Counted from the first letter of the stretch, positions 47,751-58,296 are shown. The stretch is DNA of 64,000 nucleotides from Winslowiella toletana (GCF_032164335.1 NZ_CP134152.1:3472001-3536000), one strand, 5' to 3'. Notes: a model not told the origin generated them from the sequence alone. Translations and numbers: made by a program.

Positions 47751-50700
47751 ATGGCGAATTTCTTCATTGATCGCCCGATTTTCGCCTGGGTTTTGGCGAT
47801 CATTATGTGTCTGACCGGCGTATTGTCGATTATGTCACTTCCCGTTGAGCAATATCCTGACCTCGCACCGCCCAATGTGAGAATTACCGCCAACTATCCT
47901 GGTGCCTCTGCGCAAACGCTGGAAAACACCGTTACCCAGGTTATCGAACAAAGTATGACCGGCATCGATAATCTGATGTATATGTCTTCGCAAAGCAGCA
48001 ACACCGGCCAGGCAACGATCACCCTGACTTTTGATGCCGGAACCAATCCGGATGAAGCACGTCAGCAGGTGCAGAACCAACTTCAGTCAGCCTTGCGTAA
48101 ACTTCCGCAGGATGTGCAGCAACAGGGGGTAACGGTTAATAAAACCGGCGACACCAATATTCTGATGCTGGCTTTCGTTTCGACCGACGGCAGTATGGAT
48201 AAGCAGGATATTGCTGATTATGTTGCCAGTAACATCCAGGACCCATTAAGCCGTATCAGTGGCGTCGGCCAGGTTGATGCCTACGGTTCACAATATGCCA
48301 TGCGTATCTGGCTGGACCCGAACAAACTGATTAACTATTCCCTGACCACCGAAGATGTGGTCAACGCCATCAGCTCGCAGAACAGCCAAATTGCCGTTGG
48401 TCAGGTAGGTGGAACGCCATCGGTCGACGATCAGACACTGAATGCCACAATTAATTCTCAGTCATTACTGCAAACGCCGGAGCAGTTTAAAGCGATTACC
48501 CTACGCACTAATCAGAACGGCTCGGTGGTGACGCTCGGCGATATCGCCGAAGTGCAGTTGGGCGCGGAGAAGTATGACTATCTCAGCCGCTATAACGGCC
48601 AGGCCGCCTCCGGGCTGGGGGTGAAGCTGGCCTCAGGTGCCAATGAACTGGAAACTGACAAGCTGGTACGAGCACGTATCGCAGAGCTGTCACACTTTTT
48701 TCCACGCGGACTGGAAGCCAAAGTCGCTTTTGAAACTACCCCGTTTGTTACCGCCTCAATCAATGACGTGGTGAAAACGTTATTTGAAGCGGTGCTGCTG
48801 GTATTTTTGGTGATGTATCTGTTTTTACAGAATTTCCGCGCCACGATTATTCCAACCATCGCCGTGCCGGTGGTGTTACTCGGTACCTTCTCAGTACTGT
48901 ATATCTGCGGCTTTAGTATCAATACCCTGACCATGTTCGCGATGGTACTGGCAATAGGCCTGCTGGTCGACGACGCCATTGTGGTAGTGGAAAATGTCGA
49001 GCGAATAATGAGTGAAGAAGGCCTGTCGCCGCGCGAGGCGACACGAAAATCAATGGGCCAGATTCAGAGCGCACTGGTCGGTATCGCACTGGTGCTGTCG
49101 GCAGTCTTTGTTCCGATGGCATTCTTTGGCGGCACCACCGGCGCTATTTATCGCCAGTTCTCAATAACCATCGTCGCCGCAATGGTGCTGTCGGTGCTGG
49201 TGGCAATGGTACTGACCCCGGCGCTGTGTGCCACGATGCTGAAACCCCTGGCGAAAGGCCATCACCATGGGCGACGTGGTTTTTTTGGCTGGTTTAACCG
49301 CAAATTTAACAGCAGCAGCGAACGTTATGAACGCGGCGTCGCCAAAATTCTGCTGAAAAGTGGCCGCTGGATGCTGCTGTATATCGCCATCATCGGCATG
49401 ATGGCGTTGCTGTTTTGGCGCCTGCCTGGTTCATTTCTGCCGCTGGAAGATCGCGGCGTATTCACCACTCAGGTTCAGCTGCCACCGGGTTCGACTCAGC
49501 AGCAAACGCTGAAGGTGGTGCAGAAGGTCGAGCAGTATTACATGACCGAGGAGCAGAATAATATTCAGTCGGTATTTGCCACGGTTGGCTCTGGTCCTGG
49601 CGGCAACGGGCAGAACGTTGCGCGTCTGTTTGTCCGTCTGAAAGACTGGGACCAACGCCCAGGCGCTGACCGCACCTCCTTTGCCATCATTGAACGTGCG
49701 ACTAAGGCCTTCAGTAAAATTAACGAAGCCCGCGTGATCGCCAGCAGCCCACCAGCCATCACCGGCATGGGTAACTCCGCCGGTTTTGATATGGAGCTGC
49801 AGGATCACGCGGGAATGGGCCATGACAAACTGATGCAGATGCGCGATCGGTTGCTGGAAATGGCGGGCAATAATCCGGATCTGGCGCGCGTACGTCACAA
49901 TGGTCTGGATGACAGTCCGCAATTACGTATCGATATCGATCAGCGTAAGGCTCAGGCGCTGGGTGTCTCGCTCGATGATATTAACAACACGCTAAAAACC
50001 GGCTGGGGGTCGACCTACGTCAATGACTTCCTTGACCGCGGCCGGGTAAAAAAAGTTTATGTACAGGCGGCTGCAAAATTCCGCATGCTGCCTGACGATA
50101 TCAGCAAGTGGTATGTGCGTAACAGCTCAGGCGGCATGGTGCCTTTTACCGCTTTTGCTAAAACCTCATGGGAGACAGGCTCTCCTCGACTTGAACGTTA
50201 TAACGGCTATTCAGCTCTGCAGATTGTCGGTGAAGCAGCAAACGGTGTCAGTACCGGCACGGCAATGGACGTAATGGAAAAACTGGTCGGCCAGCTGCCA
50301 CTGGGCGTTGGCTTTGAGTGGACCGGAGCATCGTACCAGGAGCGCCTGTCCGGTTCACAGGCACCGGCTCTGTATGCCATTTCACTGCTGGTGGTGTTCC
50401 TCTGCCTGGCTGCGCTGTATGAAAGCTGGTCCATCCCGTTCTCGGTGATGCTGGTGGTGCCGCTTGGAGTATTCGGCGCGCTGGTTGCAACCTGGATGCG
50501 CGGGCTGGAAAACGATGTCTATTTCCAGGTCGGGCTGCTAACGGTAATTGGTTTATCGGCAAAAAATGCGATTTTGATTGTGGAATTTGCCAATGAAATG
50601 AATACCAAAGGGCGCGATTTAATCGAGGCAACGCTGGAGGCCTCACGTCAGCGGCTGCGACCGATTCTGATGACTTCACTGGCATTTATTTTTGGCGTAT

Positions 50701-50867
50701 TACCGATGGCGATCAGCAGTGGTGCCGGTTCGGGTAGCCAGCATGCGGTTGGCACCGGGGTAATGGGCGGGATGATTTCTGCCACTATTCTGGCGATCTT
50801 CTTCGTGCCGCTGTTTTTTGTCGTGGTACGTCAACGCTTTCCACTGAAAGAGAAAGTCAGGCCCTGA
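47751..50867 (+). CDS. acrD: RND multidrug efflux transporter AcrD
   Basis: Inner-membrane RND pump that exports aminoglycosides and other polar drugs with AcrA and TolC. The 1038-aa protein starts [20 protein letters not shown] and has 12 helices with two large periplasmic loops. The proton-relay aspartates lie in helix 4 ([20 protein letters not shown]). It aligns end to end with E. coli AcrD, for example [20 protein letters not shown] and [20 protein letters not shown]. It has no adaptor gene beside it, as usual for acrD. Confidence 0.96.
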   Translation: MANFFIDRPIFAWVLAIIMCLTGVLSIMSLPVEQYPDLAPPNVRITANYPGASAQTLENTVTQVIEQSMTGIDNLMYMSSQSSNTGQATITLTFDAGTNPDEARQQVQNQLQSALRKLPQDVQQQGVTVNKTGDTNILMLAFVSTDGSMDKQDIADYVASNIQDPLSRISGVGQVDAYGSQYAMRIWLDPNKLINYSLTTEDVVNAISSQNSQIAVGQVGGTPSVDDQTLNATINSQSLLQTPEQFKAITLRTNQNGSVVTLGDIAEVQLGAEKYDYLSRYNGQAASGLGVKLASGANELETDKLVRARIAELSHFFPRGLEAKVAFETTPFVTASINDVVKTLFEAVLLVFLVMYLFLQNFRATIIPTIAVPVVLLGTFSVLYICGFSINTLTMFAMVLAIGLLVDDAIVVVENVERIMSEEGLSPREATRKSMGQIQSALVGIALVLSAVFVPMAFFGGTTGAIYRQFSITIVAAMVLSVLVAMVLTPALCATMLKPLAKGHHHGRRGFFGWFNRKFNSSSERYERGVAKILLKSGRWMLLYIAIIGMMALLFWRLPGSFLPLEDRGVFTTQVQLPPGSTQQQTLKVVQKVEQYYMTEEQNNIQSVFATVGSGPGGNGQNVARLFVRLKDWDQRPGADRTSFAIIERATKAFSKINEARVIASSPPAITGMGNSAGFDMELQDHAGMGHDKLMQMRDRLLEMAGNNPDLARVRHNGLDDSPQLRIDIDQRKAQALGVSLDDINNTLKTGWGSTYVNDFLDRGRVKKVYVQAAAKFRMLPDDISKWYVRNSSGGMVPFTAFAKTSWETGSPRLERYNGYSALQIVGEAANGVSTGTAMDVMEKLVGQLPLGVGFEWTGASYQERLSGSQAPALYAISLLVVFLCLAALYESWSIPFSVMLVVPLGVFGALVATWMRGLENDVYFQVGLLTVIGLSAKNAILIVEFANEMNTKGRDLIEATLEASRQRLRPILMTSLAFIFGVLPMAISSGAGSGSQHAVGTGVMGGMISATILAIFFVPLFFVVVRQRFPLKEKVRP

Positions 50868-50874
50868 AAGTTAA

Positions 50875-50900
50875 AAGGCAGCCAGTAATCTGGCTGCCTT
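50875..50900 (+). terminator. Strong hairpin after acrD
   Basis: AAGGCAGCCAG (50875-50885) and CTGGCTGCCTT (50890-50900) make an 11-bp perfect stem with a TAAT loop, eight bases after the acrD stop codon. The T run is short, but the position indicates a terminator. Confidence 0.75.
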
Positions 50901-50966
50901 CAATCTGTTAGCTGATGGTCAGAGCTTACAGCAATTGATACCGTCGCAGCTTTTATAAAGAAGAGC

Positions 50967-51026
50967 TTACTTACGTAACATTGCTTCGATAAAGTCTTTC
51001 CAGTTCCCCAGTTCTAAATCAATCAT
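50967..51026 (-). CDS. ypfM: 19-residue small protein YpfM
   Basis: The frame reads MIDLELGNWKDFIEAMLRK, almost the E. coli small protein YpfM, and the location (acrD-ypfM-yffB) is the same. AGAGGA lies six bases before the ATG. Function unknown; an amphipathic helix is likely. Conservation of both sequence and place supports that it is translated. Confidence 0.88.
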   Translation of the reverse strand: MIDLELGNWKDFIEAMLRK

Positions 51027-51416
51027 GATATCCTCTCTTATTATTATCGCCAGTATACACCTGCTGATTGCACGGGAAAACATTTTAATAAAGCAATTGT
51101 GATGTCATCCCACCCATCATAATTATGTTTAATCGCTGTCGTTTTGGAGTTGAATAAATCAGCAAAACAGGTGATTAATTATTCTTCAATTTAAATCATC
51201 AGCATGATAATAATAAGCTTGATTACCTTAGCCTCTAACGTCTTCTGTAATTGACTGAAAAAATGAAGGAGCTGACAGAAAAAGCAGATTTCAGCACCAG
51301 TGATGCGAGCCGCTAACATACTAACCCACCGGCAAGACGGCAATTTCATTAATTTGCACGGAAATTATTATTAAATAATAAATGGTGCCCGAAGCCCCGA
51401 CAACCACAATAAATCA
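51027..51416. other. AT-rich intergenic region, no gene recognised
   Basis: The sequence is rich in AT runs and short TAAT repeats. A 17-codon frame at 51262 has no ribosome site. No promoter, RNA or mobile element could be supported; the ypfM promoter should lie at its left end. Confidence 0.45.
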
Positions 51417-51434
51417 GGCGGGGTTTCCCCCGCC
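51417..51434 (-). terminator. Terminator-like hairpin after the Hok-type gene
   Basis: GGCGGGG (51417-51423) and CCCCGCC (51428-51434) form a stable stem; on the minus strand the loop is GAAA. It follows the toxin stop codon by five bases. Stable 3' ends are typical of hok mRNAs. Confidence 0.6.
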
Positions 51435-51439
51435 CGCGG

Positions 51440-51592
51440 TTAGCGCTTAACTTCGTAGTTCAAGAACGCCGCATATTCATTACTGCCATAAGTAATACGT
51501 ACTTCACATAAACTGCCACGTATTAACCACAGGCCGGCCAATATTGTCAGGCAAAGCACAATCAGCCGTTGTAATAAATATTTTTTAAGCAT
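51440..51592 (-). CDS. Hok/Gef-family type I toxin (small membrane peptide)
   Basis: A 50-codon frame starting MLKKYLLQRLIVLCLTILAG, with one membrane helix, then the Hok signature SLCEV followed by RITYGSNEYAAFLNYEVKR. Hok peptides damage the inner membrane, and their mRNA is held silent by a cis-encoded antisense RNA. GGAGG lies before the ATG. Too short for usual gene calls. Both conserved cysteines of the family are present. It sits in an AT-rich gap absent from the E. coli acrD-yffB region, pointing to insertion. Whether it is still toxic is unknown. Confidence 0.82.
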   Translation of the reverse strand: MLKKYLLQRLIVLCLTILAGLWLIRGSLCEVRITYGSNEYAAFLNYEVKR

Positions 51593-51655
51593 CTGAACCT
51601 CCGTTGCAATTCTGCAGTTAAGAGGCTATCCTGACATTGTTGGATGTGCAGGAGT

Positions 51656-51732
51656 GGCCTCAGGTTGATGATAATTGACCTGGGGCCTTCTTCTGTCTGC
51701 TCCTGTAAAGCCTGAAGCAAGCAGCTTCAGGC
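51656..51732. ncRNA. Candidate Sok-like antitoxin RNA / hok leader target
   Basis: Upstream of the toxin start, on the strand opposite to it, two stable stem-loops occur: GGCCTCAGGT/ACCTGGGGCC (51656-51665 and 51678-51687) and GCCTGAAGC/GCTTCAGGC (51710-51718 and 51724-51732). In hok/sok systems the antisense RNA is encoded in just this place, opposite the leader. The RNA itself, its promoter and its ends are not proven from sequence. Confidence 0.4.
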
Positions 51733-51847
51733 ACCCGACAGAATGCTACCTCACTCCTTATATCGCCGTCATTAGTCACTTCATTAATAAATCAGCAAAA
51801 TCGAGCGATGTCGCAATTAATATTTTATTAGCTGACGACGTTATTAC

Positions 51848-51876
51848 ATGACCATTTTAGTCAGGATTGATATAAT
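51848..51876 (+). promoter_or_regulatory. Candidate yffB promoter
   Basis: ATGACC (51848-51853), 17-base spacer and perfect TATAAT (51871-51876), 35 bases before yffB. Confidence 0.5.
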
Positions 51877-51910
51877 ATAATTCGAACTATTATTTTAGGT
51901 ATTATTCACT

Positions 51911-52294
51911 ATGGCAAATTCAACTCAGAAAAACACCCTGAAAATGTACGGCATTAAAAACTGCGATACCATTAAGAAAGCGCGCCGCTACCTGGAAAGC
52001 CATGAAGTTGACTATCAGTTTCATGACTATCGCGTCGATTGTCTTGACGCCGCCCTGCTGCAAACTTTTATTGATAAACTCGGCTATGACGCATTACTGA
52101 ATACCCGTGGCACCACCTGGCGTAAGCTGCCGGAAGCGCAACGTGATAGCATTGATAATGCGGATGCGGCACGGCAACTGATGCTGGAGCAACCCGCCAT
52201 CATTAAACGCCCATTGCTCTGCGACGCCAGCGGCTCTATGCTGCTGGGTTTTAGTGAAGCAACTTATCAGCAGTTTATTCAGGAGAAGTCATAA
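51911..52294 (+). CDS. yffB: ArsC/Spx-family protein YffB
   Basis: A 127-aa thioredoxin-fold protein of the ArsC/Spx/YffB group. [20 protein letters not shown] holds the single conserved cysteine. [13 protein letters not shown] and the C-terminal [10 protein letters not shown] are family marks. Biochemical role is unclear; a glutathione-dependent thiol reductase has been suggested. The start at 51911 adds 11 residues before the E. coli-like start (MYGIKNC), so the shorter form is possible. dapE begins two bases after the stop codon. Confidence 0.88.
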   Translation: MANSTQKNTLKMYGIKNCDTIKKARRYLESHEVDYQFHDYRVDCLDAALLQTFIDKLGYDALLNTRGTTWRKLPEAQRDSIDNADAARQLMLEQPAIIKRPLLCDASGSMLLGFSEATYQQFIQEKS

Positions 52295-52295
52295 T

Positions 52296-53423
52296 ATGTT
52301 TTGTCCGGTCATTGAGCTGACGCAGCAGCTCATTCGTCGCCCTTCCCTTAGCCCGGATGATGCCGGATGCCAGGCCATCATGATTGAGCGCCTGCAGGCG
52401 ATTGGTTTCACTATCGAGCCGATGAACATCGACGATACGCTGAATTTTTGGGCATGGCGCGGTCAGGGTGAAACGCTGGCATTTGCTGGCCACACTGATG
52501 TTGTGCCGACCGGCGATGCCAGCCGCTGGATTAATCCTCCTTTCGAACCCACTATTCGTGACGGCATGCTGTTTGGTCGCGGCACTGCGGATATGAAAGG
52601 GTCACTGGCGGCAATGGTGGTGGCAGCCGAGCGTTTTGTCGCTGCGAATCCGAATCATAAAGGACGTCTGGCGTTTTTAATCACCTCTGATGAAGAAGCC
52701 AGCGGCACTAATGGCACCGTCAAAGTGGTCGAAAGACTGATGGCGCGTAAAGAGCGTCTCGACTACTGCCTGGTTGGCGAACCTTCCAGCACCGAAGTCG
52801 TGGGTGACGTAGTTAAAAATGGCCGTCGCGGGTCGATCACCGCCAACCTGACGGTGCATGGCGTGCAGGGGCACGTTGCTTATCCGCATCTGGCGGATAA
52901 TCCGGTGCATCGCGCACTTCCGGCGTTAAACGAGCTGGTCGCCACCGAATGGGATCAGGGTAATGAATTCTTCCCGGCAACCAGCATGCAAATTGCTAAT
53001 GTGCAGGCAGGAACCGGCAGCAACAATGTGATTCCCGGTGAACTGTTTGTGCAGTTTAACTTCCGCTTCAGCACCGAACTGACCGATGCATTGATTAAAC
53101 AGCGCGTGGAAGAGCTGCTGCAACGTCATCAGCTGCGCTACACGCTGGAGTGGAGACTTTCAGGTCAACCTTTCCTGACCTCACGCGGTAAGCTGGTTGA
53201 TGCAGTAGTGAATGCGGTTACGCACTATAATGAAATTAAGCCGCAGTTGCTGACCACCGGTGGCACTTCCGACGGTCGCTTTATCGCCCGGATGGGAGCA
53301 CAAGTTGTTGAGCTGGGTCCGGTGAATGCCACTATCCACAAAATCAACGAATGTGTGAAGGCTTCCGATCTGCAACTGCTAAGCCGCATGTATCAACGCA
53401 TTATGGAACAGCTGGTCGCTTAA
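52296..53423 (+). CDS. dapE: Succinyl-diaminopimelate desuccinylase
   Basis: DapE removes succinate from N-succinyl-LL-diaminopimelate on the way to lysine and peptidoglycan meso-DAP. The protein is 375 aa, as in E. coli. The di-zinc site is visible: H66 and D68 in [10 protein letters not shown]99 in RGTADMKGS, catalytic E133/E134 in [10 protein letters not shown], and the late histidine in [14 protein letters not shown] precedes the ATG at 52296; a longer frame upstream overlaps yffB and lacks homology. ypfN follows. Confidence 0.96.
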   Translation: MFCPVIELTQQLIRRPSLSPDDAGCQAIMIERLQAIGFTIEPMNIDDTLNFWAWRGQGETLAFAGHTDVVPTGDASRWINPPFEPTIRDGMLFGRGTADMKGSLAAMVVAAERFVAANPNHKGRLAFLITSDEEASGTNGTVKVVERLMARKERLDYCLVGEPSSTEVVGDVVKNGRRGSITANLTVHGVQGHVAYPHLADNPVHRALPALNELVATEWDQGNEFFPATSMQIANVQAGTGSNNVIPGELFVQFNFRFSTELTDALIKQRVEELLQRHQLRYTLEWRLSGQPFLTSRGKLVDAVVNAVTHYNEIKPQLLTTGGTSDGRFIARMGAQVVELGPVNATIHKINECVKASDLQLLSRMYQRIMEQLVA

Positions 53424-53447
53424 GCGCGACGCTGGGGAGAAAGCATC

Positions 53448-53636
53448 ATGGAATGGTTCAAAGAGTATTGGTGGATTCTGCTGATCGTACTGATGGTTGG
53501 CGTACTGATGAACGTCTACAAAGACCTGAAACGTATCGACCATAAAAAGTTTATGGAAAACAGACCCAAACTGCCACCGCATCGTGATTTTAATGATAAA
53601 TGGGATGACGAAGACGACTGGCCGAAAAAGAAATAG
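53448..53636 (+). CDS. ypfN: Small membrane protein YpfN (UPF0370)
   Basis: A 62-aa protein: one N-terminal helix ([20 protein letters not shown]) and a polar, charged tail ([20 protein letters not shown]). Function unknown. It lies 24 bases after dapE and is probably co-transcribed with it. Confidence 0.9.
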   Translation: MEWFKEYWWILLIVLMVGVLMNVYKDLKRIDHKKFMENRPKLPPHRDFNDKWDDEDDWPKKK

Positions 53637-53682
53637 CCAATAAGCGCCTGATTGTCCTCTCCCCGACGGGAGAGGACAGCAC

Positions 53683-54381
53683 TTAAAGTAAAGTCACCAC
53701 ATCATCATCGCCCGGCTTCGCGCCGCTGAGTGCCTGATCGAAATAACGACGAGGCACGGTATAGCGTAAGTGATCCACCGCCAGCTGCATACTACGCTGA
53801 TCGATGGCATGAGCCAGATCTTCAACAATATCCAGCGTGACATCTCCTCCCAGCTCGCTAAGCCGCTGCTCAGCAGACTCTGCGTGCTGCAGAGCGATCG
53901 TCTCATCGTATTCACCGTGAATCAAATGAACAGTGGTCAGTGTTGAAGCCTGTTCGGGCAGCGATGCAAATCGTCCACTGAACGCAACCACTCTTCCGGC
54001 TAAACCCGGTTGTGCTTTGATCGCCTCCAGTGCCATGATACTTCCCTGTGAAAAGCCGATCAGCGCTTTCGCTTCTGGCTTAATCCCGCTCTGTTGCTGC
54101 CAGTGCTGCACGCCGGCGATAAACGTGGGCATACTTTCATCGACCCGCGTCTGGCGGTTCTGTTCAGTGATGCTTTGTACATCAAACCACTGCCTGCCAG
54201 CCTGCGACTCACTGACTTGCGGGCTACCGATGCTGACAACCAGCGCCTGCGGAAAGGCCTCGGCAAACCAGCTACCAATTTGTCCCATTGCGACCGGATT
54301 ATCGCCAACGCCATGAAATAATAACATTAGCTGTTCAGGGGTGTTGGTGGGATTCTGGACGACAAAGTAATCGTGTTTCAT
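53683..54381 (-). CDS. ypfH: Esterase YpfH
   Basis: A 232-aa alpha/beta-hydrolase of the phospholipase/carboxylesterase family, active on short acyl esters in E. coli. The nucleophile is in LIGFSQGSIMALE, the aspartate region in HLIHGEYDETI and the histidine in EDLAHAIDQRSM. LLFHGVGDNPVAMG forms the oxyanion loop. The second of two adjacent ATGs was chosen because GGAGG is then correctly spaced. Cytoplasmic, no signal peptide. Confidence 0.92.
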   Translation of the reverse strand: MKHDYFVVQNPTNTPEQLMLLFHGVGDNPVAMGQIGSWFAEAFPQALVVSIGSPQVSESQAGRQWFDVQSITEQNRQTRVDESMPTFIAGVQHWQQQSGIKPEAKALIGFSQGSIMALEAIKAQPGLAGRVVAFSGRFASLPEQASTLTTVHLIHGEYDETIALQHAESAEQRLSELGGDVTLDIVEDLAHAIDQRSMQLAVDHLRYTVPRRYFDQALSGAKPGDDDVVTLL

Positions 54382-54461
54382 CATTTCCTCCTGAGATTAA
54401 CCAAGACTATACGCCTCTGTTAGCGGAAGAAAATTGGGAAAAATTGAACAAGACAGTGGAT

Positions 54462-56462
54462 TTATTGCAACAACATCAGCCGCTGGTGCCAGCGCTGGGC
54501 AGAGTGCGGATCGGCGGCAAATAATGCCTCGCCCGCTTCCTGTCGCCAGCGCTTAATCAATGATTTACGTCCGGATAACGCCAGCCGCTGGCATAACTCA
54601 GCATCAGGCAAGCGCTGAGTGATAGCGCCACGCAGCGCCGGAAGTGCCAGCGTCGACAGGCTGAGTAGGCGCTCAAGTGCTGCGCCGGCAGCTTCAAATG
54701 GGCGGCTGGCGAAAGCGAATCCGGCCACTTCCTGCCAGTCATCCGTGTTAAAGCTTTGCTGCGGGTCGATATCAATAGCGATTGTTTGATCGATATGCTG
54801 CTGCAGCCAGCGATAGTCTCGCGCCAGCCGTTTAACCGCGCGCGCTGTCAGCGCTGTACCTGCCGGAGTCAGCGGCAGTATTGCCATCGCAGTATAACAA
54901 CCACTGCTGGCTTCACGCTGGCTGCCAATACGTGCCAGCTGAAATCCGCAGGCCTGCCAGAATTGCCATAATTCCCAGGTATAACCAAAACTGACCGAGA
55001 AAAAATCCAGCCCGCGATTGCTGGTCAGGCAATGCTTGATCATTTGACGACCCAGCCCCTGCCGTCGTTGCTGCGGCGTGATGGCTATCCGGCTGATGCG
55101 GCGCGATTTTAGCTGTGCGGCTTCGGGCAGCCCGGCATGCGCCGCCAGCGACTGAGCAACCAGGTTGCCACGTGGCCGACGCTTGCCGGCCCAGACGGCA
55201 TCCGCCAGTTCGGCCGGCAGTCCGCCCTCATCCACCAGCCAAAGCGCGCCGCACACCTGCTGCTGACATTGAGCCGCGAGAAAATGCATCCCCTGCGCAT
55301 CCATCATCCGGCGCAGGTCGAGGGGTGATGTTCGATAGTGAGCACTGGCTAACAGTTGATAGAGGGCGGTGAGCAGTTGGGGCCGCGTTTGCCAGTCAGC
55401 AGGCTCAAGCGGCTGAAAAACCACTTCACCTGCCACATCGCCACTTGCCGCATCGTCAAACAGCAGACCGGCATCAACAATTCGTTCCAGCGGATCGTGC
55501 TGCGCCCAACGCAGCGGAGCATCGAGCGTCCAGAATCGCGCATCCGGTAACGAGGCGCAAAATTTCAATAAAAAACCGCGCCCGGTGCCTTCATAGCCCT
55601 GCACGGTGGTGGTCAGTAATACGCGCGGAAAATAGCTGATTAAACGCTGTAATACCGGTGCCGGAATCGCCGCCGCTTCATCAATCAGTAACCAGTCAAC
55701 ATCAGCCGGAAATTGCTGTTCACAACCGGCAAGTAGTGCATCAGGGGCGAAAAAATGAAACGCTTCTCCGGCAAACTGTGCCATTACGGCGGTGGATATT
55801 TTTGCCGGTGCGGTAACCCAGCATTTTCCCGGCCAGCGCTGCGCCAGCATCCCCGCCAGCGCTGATTTACCCCGGCCGCGAGGCGCAGTCAGTACTGATA
55901 CCCCGGGTGGCGCGTCAAGCAGTGACTGTAAGATGTGCTGCTGCTGCCGTTCGCCATCCGGCTGCCAGTCTGGTAGTGCTGGCAACGGTGACAGCGTAAA
56001 GGGATGGTGCTGACGCAACAGCACCACGTCTGCATCGCTTAAAAACTCCCGTTGAAGATGGGTGACGAACTGTGGCGCAGCAATCGCCCCGGAGGCATCA
56101 TTCCAGCGCAGCGAGTCATTATCAGGCTTGGCGGGCCAGGACTCCCATTCGGGAACCAATAAAATTAACCAGCTTCCGGCAACCAAAGTGCCCGCCAGTG
56201 CAGCGAACGCTTCCGCATAAAAACCGGCGCGCGCGTCGAACACCGCATGGCGAAACTCCTGCCCCAACAGCGTACGTAATGCGGCGGGTGCGCAGCAAAG
56301 CCCTGACTGTGGTATCTCACTGACCCACAGCCAGTCACCCGCTAACGACTGCATCCACTGTTCAGTCTGCTGCTGACACCAGTCGTCATCGCCGCTGATT
56401 ACCAGCAAGCGGCGCACGCCTTTCTGCTGCATGTCAGCCGTTATTTCAACACGCTGCCTCAA
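54462..56462 (-). CDS. tmcA: tRNA(Met) cytidine acetyltransferase TmcA
   Basis: TmcA makes N4-acetylcytidine at the wobble base of elongator tRNA-Met, using acetyl-CoA and ATP. The protein (about 666 aa) has an N-terminal domain (RRLLVISGDDDWC), a helicase-like ATPase with Walker A APRGRGKSALAG and Walker B DWLLIDEAAAIP, LTTTVQGYEGTGRGFLLKF and a GNAT domain (PQQRRQGLGRQMI). The start is uncertain: a TTG at 56462 gives an N terminus similar in length to E. coli; the first ATG is at 56432. Confidence 0.93.
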   Translation of the reverse strand: MRQRVEITADMQQKGVRRLLVISGDDDWCQQQTEQWMQSLAGDWLWVSEIPQSGLCCAPAALRTLLGQEFRHAVFDARAGFYAEAFAALAGTLVAGSWLILLVPEWESWPAKPDNDSLRWNDASGAIAAPQFVTHLQREFLSDADVVLLRQHHPFTLSPLPALPDWQPDGERQQQHILQSLLDAPPGVSVLTAPRGRGKSALAGMLAQRWPGKCWVTAPAKISTAVMAQFAGEAFHFFAPDALLAGCEQQFPADVDWLLIDEAAAIPAPVLQRLISYFPRVLLTTTVQGYEGTGRGFLLKFCASLPDARFWTLDAPLRWAQHDPLERIVDAGLLFDDAASGDVAGEVVFQPLEPADWQTRPQLLTALYQLLASAHYRTSPLDLRRMMDAQGMHFLAAQCQQQVCGALWLVDEGGLPAELADAVWAGKRRPRGNLVAQSLAAHAGLPEAAQLKSRRISRIAITPQQRRQGLGRQMIKHCLTSNRGLDFFSVSFGYTWELWQFWQACGFQLARIGSQREASSGCYTAMAILPLTPAGTALTARAVKRLARDYRWLQQHIDQTIAIDIDPQQSFNTDDWQEVAGFAFASRPFEAAGAALERLLSLSTLALPALRGAITQRLPDAELCQRLALSGRKSLIKRWRQEAGEALFAADPHSAQRWHQRLMLLQ

Positions 56463-56464
56463 AA

Positions 56465-57319
56465 TCAGCTGCCGAAGGTATTACACTGACCCGGGTCGCC
56501 ACTGTCGAAACCACGTTTAAACCAGCTGTAGCGCTGCTCTGAAGTACCGTGGGTGAAGCTGTCCGGCACCACTCGCCCCTGACTCCGCTGTTGCAAGCGG
56601 TCATCGCCAATGGCTTCAGCGGCGTTCAGCGCTTCCTGCAGATCGCCCGGCTCCAGCACCTGTTCCTGCTGCATATAGTGCCCCCAGACGCCAGCAAAGC
56701 AGTCAGCCTGCAACTCCATTTTTACCGACAATTGGTTCGCCTGTTTTTGTGAAGCATTCTGCTGCATCTGACGCACTTTTGGTTCGATACCTAACAGCTT
56801 CTGCACATGGTGGCCGACTTCGTGGGCAACCACGTAGCCCTGAGCAAAATCACCGTCTGCACCCAGTTTATTTTTCATTTCGTCGTAGAAAGAGAGATCG
56901 ATATACACCTTCTGGTCAGCCGGACAGTAGAAGGGACCCATCGCCGACTGCCCGGTACCGCAGGCAGTTGAGGTCTGATTACGGTACATCACCAGCGTTG
57001 GAGACTTCCACTCTTTGCCCATCTGCTGAAATAACTTTTGCCAGGTATCTTCAGTCGTGGCAAATATCACTGAAGTAAATTTTGCCGCCTCGTCGTCTTT
57101 AGGGCTAACGTGCTGCTGGGAGGATTGCTGGGTTGCAGGTTCGCCACCGGTTAATAATGGCGTCAGATCATAGCCGTAATAGCCGGCGACCATCACAATA
57201 ATCAGCAGCGCAATACCCCCTTTGCCACGAGGGATGCGCATGCGGCCACCACCCATTGATGGCGACTGATTACGGCGATCTTCCACATTGTCGCTTTCGC
57301 GACGCCCTTGCCAACGCAT
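56465..57319 (-). CDS. ypfJ: Putative neutral zinc metallopeptidase YpfJ
   Basis: A 284-aa protein with a cytoplasmic basic N terminus, one membrane helix ([18 protein letters not shown], about 35-52) and an outer domain. The zinc site HEVGHH lies in [16 protein letters not shown], with a further ligand region in [32 protein letters not shown] is a family mark. Substrate unknown. tmcA starts two bases after its stop codon, so the two are coupled. AGGGGT precedes the ATG. Confidence 0.92.
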   Translation of the reverse strand: MRWQGRRESDNVEDRRNQSPSMGGGRMRIPRGKGGIALLIIVMVAGYYGYDLTPLLTGGEPATQQSSQQHVSPKDDEAAKFTSVIFATTEDTWQKLFQQMGKEWKSPTLVMYRNQTSTACGTGQSAMGPFYCPADQKVYIDLSFYDEMKNKLGADGDFAQGYVVAHEVGHHVQKLLGIEPKVRQMQQNASQKQANQLSVKMELQADCFAGVWGHYMQQEQVLEPGDLQEALNAAEAIGDDRLQQRSQGRVVPDSFTHGTSEQRYSWFKRGFDSGDPGQCNTFGS

Positions 57320-57394
57320 AACTTACCCCTGTATTTTTTTTTGGCTTATTACAGGGATTTTAGTCGCGCCGCGATTGAATAACCACAGCTGATG

Positions 57395-57424
57395 CAAAAA
57401 CAGAGGCCGGGATTAACCGGCCTC
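57395..57424 (-). terminator. Rho-independent terminator after purC
   Basis: On the minus strand GAGGCCGG (57424-57417) pairs with CCGGCCTC (57410-57403) around a 6-base loop, followed by TGTTTTT. Confidence 0.85.
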
Positions 57425-57458
57425 GATGAAAATTGCAGAAAGGGAAACGATTGCGCGG

Positions 57459-58172
57459 CTAGTCTAATTTTACGCCCAGACGCTGTGCAACTTCTTCATA
57501 GGCTTCAACCACACCGCCCAGGCTCTGGCGGAAACGGTCTTTGTCCATTTTAGCCATGGTTTCTTTGTCCCACAGGCGTGCGCCATCGGGAGAAAATTCA
57601 TCGCCCAGCACCACTTCACCATTGAACAGACCAAATTCCAGTTTGAAATCAACCAGAATCAGGCCGGCATCAGAGAATAACTTGCTCAACACGTCGTTAG
57701 CCTGATAAGTCAGCTCGCGCATACGTGCCAGATTCTCTTTGTTAACCCAACCAAAGGTTTCGCAGTAAGACTCGTTGACCATTGGATCGTGTTTGGCGTC
57801 ATCTTTCAGGAACAGATCGAACAGCGGTGGATTCAGCGCAATGCCCTCTTCCACGCCGAGGCGTTTTACCAGCGATCCTGCGGCACGGTTACGAATAACG
57901 CATTCAACCGGCACCATTTCCAGCTTTTTCACCAGTGCTTCGTTATCGGACAGCAGCGCTTCCATTTGCGTCGGGATACCTGCTTCCTCAAGTTTGGTCA
58001 TAATAAAGTGGTTAAACTTATTATTGACCATACCCTTGCGATCGAACTGCTCAATACGCGCACCGTCTCCTGCTGACGTATCGTTGCGGAATTCGAGTAT
58101 CAGCAGATCCGGATTTTCGGTGCTGTAAACGGTTTTCGCTTTGCCGCGATACAACTCAGCTTGCTTTTGCAT
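57459..58172 (-). CDS. purC: SAICAR synthase
   Basis: PurC joins aspartate to CAIR with ATP in purine synthesis. The protein is 237 aa, the E. coli length, starting [46 protein letters not shown] and [20 protein letters not shown] are conserved family segments. The upstream open frame continues 56 codons without homology and was excluded. A PurR-like box lies 50-65 bases before the start. The bamC terminator separates it from bamC. Confidence 0.96.
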   Translation of the reverse strand: MQKQAELYRGKAKTVYSTENPDLLILEFRNDTSAGDGARIEQFDRKGMVNNKFNHFIMTKLEEAGIPTQMEALLSDNEALVKKLEMVPVECVIRNRAAGSLVKRLGVEEGIALNPPLFDLFLKDDAKHDPMVNESYCETFGWVNKENLARMRELTYQANDVLSKLFSDAGLILVDFKLEFGLFNGEVVLGDEFSPDGARLWDKETMAKMDKDRFRQSLGGVVEAYEEVAQRLGVKLD

Positions 58173-58221
58173 CTTGATTAACTCCAAACGTGATAGAAGT
58201 GTTGCTTTACATCTGCACGGG

Positions 58222-58237
58222 CGGAAAAAGTTTGCCC
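58222..58237 (-). promoter_or_regulatory. PurR-like box upstream of purC
   Basis: On the minus strand GGGCAAACTTTTTCCG matches the PurR consensus ACGCAAACGTTTTCGT at 11 of 16 positions, with the core GCAAAC-TTTTC. PurR repression of purC is established in E. coli, and the distance to the start codon suits a promoter-overlapping operator. Confidence 0.6.
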
Positions 58238-58264
58238 CTGCGTCGACTAAATTATTTTCACAAT

Positions 58265-58289
58265 GAAAAAAGGCCGGAGTGATCCGGCC
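58265..58289 (-). terminator. Rho-independent terminator after bamC
   Basis: On the minus strand GGCCGGA (58289-58283) pairs with TCCGGCC (58278-58272) across four bases, then a T run. It closes the dapA-bamC unit. Confidence 0.88.
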
Positions 58290-58296
58290 CTCTGAT

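Noticed and set aside
51262-51315. 17-codon frame MKELTEKADFSTSDASR
   Set aside because: No ribosome site, no homology and no coupling to a neighbour.
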